From Rhizophagus irregularis (taxonomy: Eukaryota > Glomeromycota > Glomeromycetes > Glomerales > Glomeraceae): a DNA stretch of 64,000 nt. The position numbers were made by a program, and so were the translations under genes. The DNA lies in NCBI RefSeq assembly GCF_026210795.1, contig NC_089460.1:186001-250000 (forward strand), written 5' to 3'. How positions within the stretch are numbered: the stretch's first letter is position 1; each line of letters begins with the position of its first letter. Positions 45,746 through 57,600 of the stretch are shown one piece after another. The notes under the pieces were generated by a model. The model had not been told where the DNA came from. It saw nothing but the letters and a program-made list of their open reading frames with translations, and made no database searches.

Positions 45746-46898
45746 TAGAGCTCTGAATGGGTTGGGTCAGATCGGGTAATTGACTTGACCTGACCCAAGG
45801 CAAGTCATGAATTTGGTGACCCGACCTGAATATTACGGGTCAGTTCGGATACCCAACCCAACCCATTGACCCGATATATTTTGGGTCAAAAAAACGTTTC
45901 TTTTACAATTATTTTATGAAAAAGTACGTTTTGGCACTTTTTATTACGCCAAAATGTATTTTTTTTGTTTCTTCTAATGAAAAACGTCAGGTTTGACGTT
46001 TTTTAATTATAGAAACTTTTTTTTATTTCTTTTAATGAAAAACGTCAAACCCAACATTTTTTAATTGAAGAAATATTTTTTTGTTTCTTTTAATGAAAAA
46101 ACGTTAAACCCGACTTTTTTAATTGAAGAAACATTTTTTTGTTTCATTTAATGAAAAAATGTTAAACCTGATGTTTTTAAATTAAAGAAACATTTTTTTT
46201 GTTTCTTTTAATGAAAAAACATTAAACCTGACGTTTTTTAATTAAAGAAACATTTTTTTTTATTTCTTTTAATGAAAAAACGTCAAATCCAACATTTTTT
46301 AATTAAAAAAACATTTTTTTGTTTCTTTTAATAAAAAACGTCAGGTTCAACGTTTTTAATAAAAGAAACATTTTTTTTTGTTTCTTTTAATGAAAAAACG
46401 GCAAACCTGATGTTTTTTAATTGAAGAAATATTTTTTTTGTTTCTTTTAATAAAAAAACGTCAAACCCGATGTTTTTTAATTAAAGAAACATTTTTTTTG
46501 TTTCTTTTAATGAAAAAATGTCAAACCCGACATTTTTTAATTAAAGAAACATTTTTTTTATTTCTTTTAATAAAAGACGTCAGGTTCGACGTTTTTTAAT
46601 AAAAAAACATTTTTTTTGTTTCTTTAATCGAACCTGACATTTTTAATAAAAAAAGACGTTTTTGTAATTATTTTTAATGAAAAAACGTCAGGTTCAGGTC
46701 AGTTTGGCATTTTATATATATATAAAATGCTGAAACATCTTATTTTTGACCAAAATATGTCATGTCAATGGGTCAGGTCGGGTACCTGACTGTGACTGAT
46801 CTGACCTGAGATTGGGTCATTAAATCTACTATCCGACCTGAATTTTTCGGGTCAACCCGTCGGGTCACCTGATCCGTTGGGTCAAATTCGGAGCTCTA
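45746..46898. mobile_element. hAT-like element with GGGTCGGGTC subterminal repeats (copy B)
   Basis: Ends TAGAGCTCTGAATGGGTTGG and, inward from the right, TAGAGCTCCGAATTTGACCC. Flanks GGGTAAAT and GTGTAATT match at 6 of 8 positions if one extra T is counted as terminal, so the duplication is decayed. Subterminal regions consist of GGGTC/GACCC words. The core is a 12-unit palindromic tandem array (45960-46680). No ORF. Confidence 0.7.
45960..46680. repeat. Twelve tandem copies of a 59-bp double palindrome
   Basis: Each unit has an outer inverted pair GTTTCTTTTAAT...ATTAAAGAAAC and an inner pair AAAACGTCA...TGACGTTTT (variants AAACCTGAC, GGTTCGACG). Unit starts are near 45967, 46026, 46083, 46141, 46201, 46262, 46321, 46380, 46440, 46500, 46560 and 46619. 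The stem is conserved while loop bases vary, so the array would fold into a row of hairpins. Confidence 0.75.
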
Positions 46899-47511
46899 AG
46901 TGTAATTTCCTTACTTTGATCAAATAAATTAAGTTTTTTTATTAAGTAAAACATGTTCAATATTTAAAAAAACTACTTACATTTAATTTTTTTTCTCAGT
47001 AAAAATTTGCAAAAAAATTTTTTATAATTCTGGCTAAATCATAATTTCTGCCAACATTAATAACAGTGAAAATCACCACCGGTGAGATTTAGCAATACCT
47101 TTTAATAAATTAATATTTTATTTTATTGAGCCAAAATTAATTGACTGCAGAATTCCTATCAAATTCCACCTATATTTATAACAATTTATATTTTACTAAA
47201 GATTACAAATAAGAAAAATAAGAAAATATTCTTATTCATCTTTCTTTCTTCTTTCTTTTCTTCTATTATTTTTTATCTTTAAGTAACTAAACTAATTATA
47301 ATTAAGCTATAAATATAACTAATCTAAATATAAATAACTATATATAACTATAAATAGATACATGTAATTATAATTTATTATATTCTTTAGTTATTCTAAT
47401 TAAATATTCTTTCTTTGGCTAAATGTTTATCTGTGTTCTATTCAATATATTATTTATTTTTCAGTTAATTATTCCTTTGATCATGTGATTATCCTGACAT
47501 TTATGACTACA

Positions 47512-48521
47512 ATACATATATAGAACAGAAAAATATTAAAGTTTTTTTAAACCTATCAAAAATGTTGCATGTAAGGAATTATTTGAAGATAAATATCAAG
47601 AATATATATGTGTTTAATAATTCAGCTAAATTTGAAAGATTAATCAAACCTAATAGCCACAAAAAAGTTATTTCTAGAAATTGTTAAAGCAAATCTTAGA
47701 CTAAATCTTTAAAAATATTTGGTTAATTTCTATAATAATTGATAATAAATTCAGGTTATAAAAACCAAAACAGGTTATTTTTATTTTGGGTAACACTTAT
47801 AAGAAAGATTTAAGGTTACTAGTAAACTGGGTAATATTATTAGTAAATTTTCAGCTTAATCTAAATAAAGATCATAGTAAATTTTTAAATTTTGAAACAA
47901 CCTATATATGTAATTTTCAGGGTTCTATATAAACTTTACCTTAGACTTGAGATGACCTATTTTAGAAGTAGATGGAATTCTGTTAGCAAATAGTATACAT
48001 TTTATTTAACAAATAGTAAAGGATATATAATATTATTAAGTTATTACAAAATAAATTTCCAATTATATTGGTTTGACTATACTTTACACTTAAATTATAA
48101 AATAAAATTTACAATTCCAATAATATCTTATAAGTATATGTAAATATTATTAAATTTTACCTTAATATTTAATTCTAATTTTATTTATATATATAATTTA
48201 TTTATGCTTTTTCAAATAAATATTTATTTTAATTGTATAAGAATTTTAGTATATTTAAATTAAAGTCCTTAAAAAAAATGAAATAAATTGATTCTATATA
48301 CATAGTAAATATAGTAATTTAGTTATTTTAGTAAATAATACAAGTAATCTTCATATATAAAATATTTTTCAAATATATATATAATTCCATTCTAACAAAG
48401 TAAAATAATTTATCAAATAAAAAAAAATAAATATTTATATTCAAATAATCATATAAAGTCATTTTTTTTTATCTACCATTTTTCTTAATTAAAACCTTAC
48501 CATATTTTTTTTTTTAAAACC
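47512..48521. other. AT-rich stretch with a damaged MITE-225 end
   Basis: Positions about 47925-47985 (AACTTTACCTTAGACTTGAG...GACCTATTTTAGAAGTAG... GGAATTCT) resemble the right end of MITE-225 (18428-18652). The remainder is AT-rich and includes the 3' flank of the next minus-strand gene. Confidence 0.45.
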
Positions 48522-51500
48522 CTATTTACCACCAAATATTTTATCCAGTATTGTTACAATATTCCATTCATTGGTTTCCATTTCTCTATTAGAAGTGTTT
48601 ATATCATCCCTTATTCTTACAGTATTTTTAGGAGTAGTAGAAGATAAATGCTGTCGTAAACGATTTTCTAAATTGCTATTACTTGTTGATGATCTTGTCT
48701 GTCTTGGTGTTATAATTGTTAATGGTGGTGGTGGAGATATAGGCTGTGGAGTTGTAGGTGATCCATCAGAACCAATATATTGTATAGTTGTTGAAGATGG
48801 AGATCTTATAGGTGATGTTGTTGATATATCTGCCAACAAACTCCTTTCATTACCATTATTACAGCAATTACCAGATACTGATATTAATACATTTTCATTA
48901 CTAGTTAGTCGCTGTTGATGTCGAAAAGGTTCTGTACTAACATTAAGACCAGTCAGTGTCCCAAATTTCTTCTTCCCATTTGCGCCACCCACTAATTTCC
49001 CAACTTTCTCCTCTGCTGCATTCTTCTTCCCTAGAATAGTATTGTTCCCACCACCACCTCTTCCAAAAAAAGACACAACATTTCTTCTTATCATTGAACC
49101 GACTGTCTCAGGATTGTCCCTTCGCTTTGTTGATGCATTAGTATAGGATTCTAAATTTCGATCTGCAAAGTATGAATCCTCTGCAAAGGTATCAATACTG
49201 CCAACAGATACGTCACGGTCATGTGAAAAATCTACAGATAATCTTCGGCTATGATGACGAGCAGAAGTAGGCGGAGACTGGATTTCTTTTACACCACCAA
49301 ATACTCGACTAAAGTAAGCGCCGATTCCACCATCGCTACTTTGACTATACCTTCCTCTTTCTCTTCTCTCCATTATTTCTTCTTCATCTTTTCCGCTTAA
49401 TATACTCTTATCGAATTCTTCTTCAGCCTTTCGCCGACTCGCCTCAACTTTTTGAAAGTATTCAACTTGAACTTCATTAATCATAATACGCAATTTGCAT
49501 ATTTCAGTTAAAAGGTCTTGCATAAAATGGGTCAACGGTAAAAAGTTCTCTGGAGAAAATGCAAATGGGTCTTTTTGACTCAAATTATCATAATTATCAT
49601 TGGATTCATAATTCCTGGAAATATCTTTTTCATCTGTTTTTATTTCATCATTTTTTCGCAAATCTTCAACCCATCGAAACCGCTCCCTAATAATTTCAAC
49701 ATCTGCTAAAATGTTTTCAATTAAATTATTACTTAAACTACTTAATTCTAATATATCAAAAGTTCTCTTCAACCGACGATTTAATGCTAAAAGATCAGTC
49801 CCTTTGAGACGATCCATAATAGAGCAACCAATATTAAAAAGTGATTGATATGGATTTTGTTGTTGAGGAGATTCAGGAGAGTGAAGATTGTTTTTAGAGT
49901 CAAAAGCTTCATTAGGACTTTGAACCGTTATTGAAGGTATATGAAGTGAAGTACGTCGTGTTGTTGTCGAAGCATGACGAGAATGGTTAGATTTTGCTGA
50001 AGTTGTCAAACTATGCTCAACTTCGTTAGCTAAAGCAGCTGCTTCGGCAGCCGAAAAATTAGCCTCATCAACCAATACTTCTTCCACAAATTCTTTAATA
50101 GGTGAATTAGTTGAATCCATTCGACTCTTACCCTTAACAGTTTCAATATTAATATTATTTTTTTCTTTGGCCGAAGTTTCACTCTCTCCATAATTATCAC
50201 CATCTCTATTACTGGCTTGCTCTTTTGCAACACCAGCACGCCACATTTCCATCATTTGTTTGCGCTCCTTAGGACCTAAAGTTGCAAATTTTGGATTTTT
50301 GAAAGCAGGTATTGATGGTTTTGTTGAAATAGCTTTTGATTTTGGATTTATGGCAGGTGATTGTTGTGAAGTTGTTTGTCGATTAACAGCCAATGGTGAA
50401 GGTTGTGAGGGTTTGTGTTGTTTTAAACCGGAACTTCCTTGTTTTGAAGGAAAATTTAAGGGTGCTGGAGCTGAAGCGCGATGTTGAGAATCTTTCCTTT
50501 TAATAGCACTCAAAGGTTTCTTTGGTAGTGATTTTTCACCTTTGATTTCATCTTTAGAATTTTCGACAGCTGATCTCTTGAGACTGGCAGATAATAAGGA
50601 AACATTTTGCTTCTGATTTGAAATGTTTTGATCTGGTGAAGAAAATGCTCGCGCCTTTTTTTTTCCTTGACCTTTGATAAATTTTGATTTGGATTTCTTT
50701 TTCTTCAATTTATCTGAAACTCTATCGTCTCCCTAATTTTCAATAGGTGCCAAAAATAGAACATCTAGATGAGGAATAAATACCAATGGTAAACTTATAT
50801 AAAGCATCTATTTTGGTCAATAGTTGGTTTGAAATAGATGACATTTTTTCCAAAAAGTTCAAATGACCATTAGAAAAAAAAAAATATCAAACCACCAATT
50901 GCCACAAAATATGCTTAGATAATAAAATTCACTCCATTAAGCAGCTAAAATAAATTAAAATTAAACAAACCTCGAGATCTCTTTCTTCGTTACTATCGTC
51001 ACTATATGTTATATCGGAGTCGGAATTTCCATTATCGATTATTTCGCGTTTCTTTTCAATAGTATCTCGTTGTTCTTCATCCTCTTCACCAATTTCAACA
51101 AATACCTTTTTACCCTTTATACTGCTGCGTCCAGACTTCTTATGTTTTGTCTTTTTCATAAGATATTTTTCAAGTTCTCCGAATACACTTCCTCGTACTA
51201 TATCCACATTTTCATTTGTATAGTGATGATAATGATGATAATGGTGATGATGATGTAATGGATTGGAGCTAGACAATGCTGAAGTCGATACAATAGAACC
51301 AGCAGGTGAATGCACCGAAGGATCTACACCCAAGCTGTTGAATGTATTATAAGAAGCAGGACCGAATGGAGATGACATAGGAGACACACGAGGATGAATC
51401 GGTTTAGCAGCAGATCCAGATGGAGTAGTTGAACCTTCACCACATTCTTCAACTTCAACATTAACATTAGGTAAGTTTTCACCAGCCATACCTCCCGTCC

Positions 51501-53046
51501 CCATTTCATCCAACACATGTGGAGGAAAATTTGGTTTAAAAGGAGAAGCGAATGCAACAGAACTTGCATAACTGGCGGGATAAGCATAACCAGTTGTACT
51601 TGCAGTTTCGATATCCTCAACGCGATTTTGTAAGGTGCTAAGTTCATTTCTAGATTCTGAAAGAAGTTCCCGATACTCAGATATCTCGGATTTTAATTTA
51701 TTATTTGCTGACGAGAGTTCTTTAATTAATGCGATAAGATGATTATTTGCTTCATTATTTGAAGAAGACAACTATGCGAAAAAATATGTTAGTAAAAAAA
51801 AATTATCTGAAGATTTGATATAAAAAATAATATTATTACTTTAAAGTTTCTTTCATTAGATTCACGAAGCATAGCCACTGCCTCCAGTTTCTGTTTTGAC
51901 TTTTCTGTTTCAATTTGTTCATTTTTCAATTTTTCATGTGCATTATAAAGTTGATCTACAAATTAAAAAATATTAATATTAAATAAAGATGCAAGAATAA
52001 TAAGATAAGCTTACCAAATTTATCGCTTAACTTTTTTACTCTCATCTCAGCAGCCATTTCCGATTTTCGAGAAACATTCAATTCTTGCTGTAAATCTTCC
52101 AGCTGCCTCCTTAACATTTCTTCTCTTTCTTCACTCTTCTCTCCTTTGATATTATTAGCCATTAATCTTTTAATTTCATTATCACGTGCTTTCAACTCTG
52201 TGTCGAGGTCTCTAAGCATTGAGTCGGCTTTATCAAGTGCGGTTACGAGTGCATCATTTTTCTAAAAAAACAGTTTTTTTTTTTGAACATACATACTCAA
52301 ACGTATTAATTGTAAAGAATTTTTTACCTCTTCTAATAAATTTCTTTGTCTTTGCGCATCATCTCTTTCTCTTATTAGTACTCTTTGTGTATCTTCAAGT
52401 TCGCGTACTAATTCATCTAATTCTTGTACTTTCTGTTCTGAACGCGCACACTGTAATGAGCGAAATCGTGAGACATCAATGTCCATACTTAATATATTTA
52501 TTTACGCTCAAAATCATAATTTAGTACCTGATGTTCAAGTGCTGATCGGAATGTTTCCATTTCTTTTTGATACATCTCATGTTTCTGCAAAAGTGCTTGT
52601 CCAACCTCTGTAAAATATAAAATGTGTATTTTAATTTTAATTCTTAATTTATCAATCATTACAGTGTCAAATATTAAGTTTTCTAGAATTACGATAAAGA
52701 GAATCTCACCAGCAGCCAACCTCAACTCGTCTTCCATTGAACGAGTACTACTAAGAAATGCTAATAGGTTCTGACAATCTTCTCTCCTACAACAACACTG
52801 AATAAGCACAGGAGACCTGGGAGCAGGTGAAAAGGAACCCCAAAAAGGGGTCCCAGGAGAGATATCAAAACGAGTCGCGCTATTTAAGCGAGATCGCGGT
52901 GTTGGAGTAGTAACACCATCGTCACTTGTGGATTCCGCTGCATCTTGTGCTTGTTGTGTTGACAATAACCGACGAGATAAATCGGTAGGATTTGGTACGG
53001 AGCCGCCCAACCTTGCGGTTGGGCTGCCCGTACTATGGTATTCCAT
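48522..53046 (-). CDS. Large coiled-coil protein with a CC1-box (BICD/TRAK/HAP1-like), putative dynein-adaptor type
   Basis: Seven exons: 53046-52710, 52607-52528, 52450-52328, 52261-52015, 51955-51840, 51771-50971, 50732-48522. They close into 1304 aa. The junction of exons 1 and 2 creates LRLAAEVGQALLQKHE: A111-A112-x-x-G115 fits the AAxxG CC1-box that binds dynein light intermediate chain in BICD, TRAK, HAP1 and Spindly. Coiled coil follows to about residue 370. Then come a Pro/Ser/Gly-rich linker with a His/Tyr tract (HHHHHYHHYHHY), a very basic segment (KKKKSKSKFIKGQGKKK), and a long disordered part. A conserved-looking helical region (LKRTFDILELSSLSNNLIEN ... FMQDLLTEICKLRIMINEVQ) lies within the last 450 residues. 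The AAxxG motif is seen; dynein binding is inference. The 238-bp last intron is the longest. The TTG at 50708 inside the last exon is not a start. Confidence 0.75.
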
Positions 53047-54649
53047 ATCAATTATTCACCAGATATGTTAAAGATTGGACAAGAGTAGGTTGGGAATATT
53101 TTTAAAAACAATATATTAAATAATAAAGAGGCAGTTGGGTTTGTGGTAGACAGAAACACTTTAAATAAGGTGAATCTATCACCCAAACGCTTAGATTTCG
53201 GTCTTGTTTCGAATAAAAAAATCAATTTACAACGTTGGTTTATTATTGCCAGATTAGCTCGTGTATTGTGAAACCACCAAACTTTGGCGCAAGCATTATT
53301 ATAGTTAAAAGATCATTCGTACCATTTGCTGTCAAAGATCAAGACTCAAAATGGCCAAAAATTCCGGAAATAAACATTTTACCGAATTTATAAAATTTGT
53401 TTAACATAAACCTTGTATTTTTCGAGAACATTGCAAAAAATATCCACATATATTTTACTAAGATTGTGTGTAAAAAATAGAAGAGAATATGGAAGTAATA
53501 ATTTTATTTAGAAATAAAAGGCAAAAATATAAAACTAGAAAAGTATTATTCAATAACTAAAGTTTTTATTATAAACAAAATTCCTTTTAGCATTATTTAG
53601 TGATGCAAGTGGATCTTTTATTGCAAGCGTAAATATTCAAGAATGGCACTATCATAAATATTTGATGAAGCGAACTTTTTAGAATATGTAATAGTGTTTT
53701 TACAACCAAATTATTTGGTCTTTAATTATGCAAAAAAAACATGAAATAAAGTGAAACTTCTTTTTTACAATAACAAATATTTAATTTTTAGTTTATTCTT
53801 TTCCTTAAATTTTTTTGCATATATGTATGTATAATTTTTTACAAGATATTAAGGTTTATGTATTATATATATGCTAATTCATCCCTGTAAATGCAGTGAT
53901 GTGTCCAATAGTATAAAAATTTGGTTGGTAGTCAAATGGTTTTATTAGAAGATCAGTTATGCTTCCAATCTTCAAAAAGTACATCACTGCTGTAATGTGT
54001 GACAGGGTTACGCCAATGATGTGGCGCAGCAATCAATCAAAGACTGACTGTACCCCTGGCGGCGAACAAATTAGTCGCTAGTTGCATCGTGATCCAACCA
54101 ATGATGTCGCTTTGAGTGATACTTAAAAACGTTAGAAAATCTTGACTAATGCTAACTATGCCGATCTTAGAAATATACGGGTATATTTATTTCCGAAAAA
54201 TTTATTAATGTATTTTCAATTGCCACAGTTTAAAATTATATAAAAAGTTTATAAATATTAAATATTAGCCATTTGAAATTATACCTGAAGTAATATTTTT
54301 TTAATTTATTATAAAAAGTTAAAAAGTTGATAAAAGATTTGTAAAGATAATACTAGAAAGAGATGGTTTTTTCTTGAATTGACCAATAACTTAAGGTATC
54401 TGATAAGATACAAGTTGCAGATAATCAGATATATTAAGATAAAATATGCAATTATTTTACACTGTATTTTTAAATAAAAAACAAGCGATATTTGATTAAA
54501 TCATTGAAACAAGCTCTATAATTTTATTATAATATCACGTTACAATAAACAAATCCTTGTTTTAATACAACTGAAAATCTTTGATACAGAAAAAAAATAA
54601 GAATCATATATACATAAATAAATAATTATATATGAAATTACCACCTCTC
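53047..54649. other. Intergenic region between two minus-strand genes, no gene seen
   Basis: Promoter side of the coiled-coil gene (53047-about 53400) and 3' side of the helicase gene. A GC-richer patch at about 53990-54120 (GGTTACGCCAATGATGTGGC, CCCCTGGCGGCGAAC) has no open frame and may be a repeat remnant. Confidence 0.45.
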
Positions 54650-57600
54650 TTAACGACAAAAAGGACAACCATCTTGTAATTTGTTCCTAATATCATGACA
54701 TAAGCAGAGATCAATATGACCACATCCAGGATATTTGACCTCAGTTTGAGTAAGGCACATCGCTGTACACCAAGGTGAAGAACATTCCTCTCGACACTAA
54801 AATAAATAAATGGCTTAAACAATAATTCTAGACGGTAATAAAACAACTATAAATATTCACAAACCTGATGTCCGCATTTTAATTTTTTAGAGCATCTCTC
54901 CTTACATCTAAAATTATCTACATCAGGACAAAGTACTACTTCAGAATGTCCACATGGAGGGCACATTATAATCGTTTCTACACATTTGCCACATTTTTTA
55001 TTACATTCTTTATTGCATGGATGCCCACAAGGAAGGGTACGTATGCAATTTTCCTATATAATTTAAAAAAAGATTTAATTATATACTAATTAAATTGCTA
55101 TTTAATAACATTAAAATCAAGATGCATAAAAAATATACCGGACAAAAAATTTTATCGTGTGAAGATAAATGGCATATACTTTGACAAATCTTATATATCA
55201 CAACAAAAGAAATTTTTTAGTAATTTAATAACATAAATTCCTAATTTAACGATTGATTACTCACATGACCACAATCCATTTTTTCTTCGCAGTTTCTCGA
55301 ACATCCTCCTTCAAGTGGAAAATCTGCAAAAGTAAAAACTTGTGTTTCCTTTTCTGGGTGTTTTTGACAATATAGATTAATAAATTGATCGCACTTCTTC
55401 GATTTTTCTAATATACTTAAAACCTCTCTCCATAAAGTAGATCGGTATCTTAATTGAGATGCATTGCCAAAAATGTATAATCCATGCTTTGCTCGTGATA
55501 AAGCAACACACACTATTTCAAAGAAGAGTATATAAGTTAAAATCTACTAATTCTTTTTTTTTTAAAAAAAAAAAGATTAAATATTACCTCTGTTGGATAT
55601 ACTCAAGAAACCTATACCCCGATTTGACTCATCACTTCTTACCAAAGACAATATAATTATGTCATTTTCCTCTCCTTGGAAGCCATCCACTGAGCTTACA
55701 CGGATCTGTTTAAGTACTGGTGTTTTACGGGATTCTTCTCTTAAATATTTATAAATTTCTTTTCTTTGCCCAGAGTACATGCTTAAAATGGTGCTATTAA
55801 AAAAGAAAGTACGTTAAACAGAATCCTTTATTAGAGGTCGTTATCTGACTCTCGATTCTTGAAGACTTACATGCGACTTTCTTCCATCCCACCCATCACA
55901 AGATAATTAGCAAGTTTAGCACACATACGTGCCTCAAATGTATTGGTTCTACTCATTGTGTCTCTTTCGAGTTTCTCACTTTCTTGGTGATCAAAAAAAA
56001 AAAGATTATCGGTAAGGCCTGGAACATCAGGATAATGGTTTACTTCTTCATGATCTGAAAGAGCATCGTGATAGATTGGTGTGAGCAATTTCCTGATTTC
56101 AGGTCGCATACGACGTTGTTCTCTAAGTAGAGAAAACGGCAATTCCAAATTTCTCAATCGTTCAAATAATGAAACATTCAATTTCTGTAAATTCGAAATA
56201 TAAAAGTAAAAATATTTAATTTCGAAATTTAATTTTTACTAAAAAAAAAAAGAAAGAAATATTACATTTTTTTCAGCAAGTTCGTGTACAGATATATTCG
56301 GTCGAAGTTGTTCATGATCACTATATTAAATTATTGGTAAGATAAACGCATTAAATATTATAAATTTGAGTCATATTATAAAATTAATTACCCTATAAGT
56401 ATCAAATGTTGAGTCTCAGGTGTAAGAGCAGTCACGATATGCGCTTCCAAAGTCTCAGCAGCTTCTTCGATAATCATGATTTTTGGTCCTAAATTCATTA
56501 ATAACTTATGATATTTGGCCTAAAAGTTTAAATTAAAAATAAATGACTCGAATAATCATATTTCATTGTCTTTTTGTAATATATTATTATAACTACTTAC
56601 TGCGGCTGTAGTGGTCATTCCAATAATGCGAGCCTGCTTAAGAATAAATAAGTCTTCACGAGTTCTTTCAGCTTTTATTTTATCGCACAATTCTGAATAT
56701 CTACGACAGCGCGCTTTAAGCTTATCGCAAGTTTCATTTAATTTTTCACGACGCCAGCGATTATGAAGCGCTGCGCGGACTTCATCAGGTACTTCCCATA
56801 AATCATCCCATTTACTATATTTATCTATTGTATCTTCATCTACATAGGTATCCGACCGTATGCATTTTTCACTCCTTAAATTTACAAATGGTACATCACT
56901 CATAAATTGATTATCATCATTTCCATGAAAATCTGCCTCAGCATCCTTGATATCTTCTTCGTCAACTTCATCCTCATCTTCTATTTGATTCCCGCCATCT
57001 TGTAAGATTAATTGGTTTATTTGAAAGTCAATATCGTTTTGTCTTGAAGTTGCAGCAGTTATAGAGGGTTCTAACCATTCTTGAATATAGTCCCTTTCGC
57101 CATTATCATTGGTACTAGACGAACAAAACCAATCATCTTGCATAAGGTTTGAAATTTGTTCTGTACTGAGGTATCCCTTCTCCTTGATGTATTCCAATTC
57201 AAGAAATGGATTCTCTATCTCTTCACATAATGCAATCATCTCACGCGTGATTTGTTCTTTTTGTTTAAATAAACCATTGATCTCACTATTTTTAAACGGA
57301 CGATCGGATGATTTTATATCCTGTCGTTTATTATATAATGTAAGCATTTTAATTGTGTCAGATTTAGATCTTGAACCCAATCTGACAATTTGATCCTCAA
57401 ATTTTTGGATACCTAAATTATTTAGATAAAGATTCGAAGTTACAATTATTTAGAAATCGATAATTATTAAAAGATAAAATTTTTTTTAATACAATAATCA
57501 CAAACCTTCAAGGAATTGGTCTAAAGCATGGTTTGTCTGGCATGCAACAACAATCTTATACGGCAGATTATCTATTAACATCTTAACTGCTTTAAGACCC

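Larger units (their letters stand above)
44922..47100. mobile_element. hAT-like element of 2.2 kb with CACCGGTGGTGAT ends (copy H)
   Basis: Ends AGGAATTGTCAAATTTTTAC and, inward from the right, AGGTATTGCTAAATCTCAC, both continuing CGGTGGTGATTTTCACTG. A perfect 8-bp duplication TTTAATAA flanks it (44914-44921, 47101-47108), inside an LTR whose empty site is seen at 36260. The interior has 3-4 tandem units of about 185 bp, the last split by element B (45746-46898). No ORF. Confidence 0.8.
44780..47511 (-). repeat. L1-family LTR copy 3, split by a 2.2-kb insertion
   Basis: Positions about 44780-44921 and 47101-47511 together align with the minus-strand LTR at 35874-36566 (ACATATTCAAAATAACTTTT, then GACTGCAGAATTCC, CACCTATATTTATA, GTGATTATCCTGA, ending TGACTACA). 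The two halves are separated by the element at 44922-47100. The left boundary is uncertain. Confidence 0.5.

Noticed and set aside
48571-48918. 115-codon plus-strand ORF opposite the 3' end of the coiled-coil gene
   Set aside because: Antisense shadow of Ser/Thr/Pro-rich coding sequence.
50030-50487. Alternative-frame ORFs inside the last exon of the coiled-coil gene
   Set aside because: Composition reflects the real minus-strand exon read in other frames or on the opposite strand.
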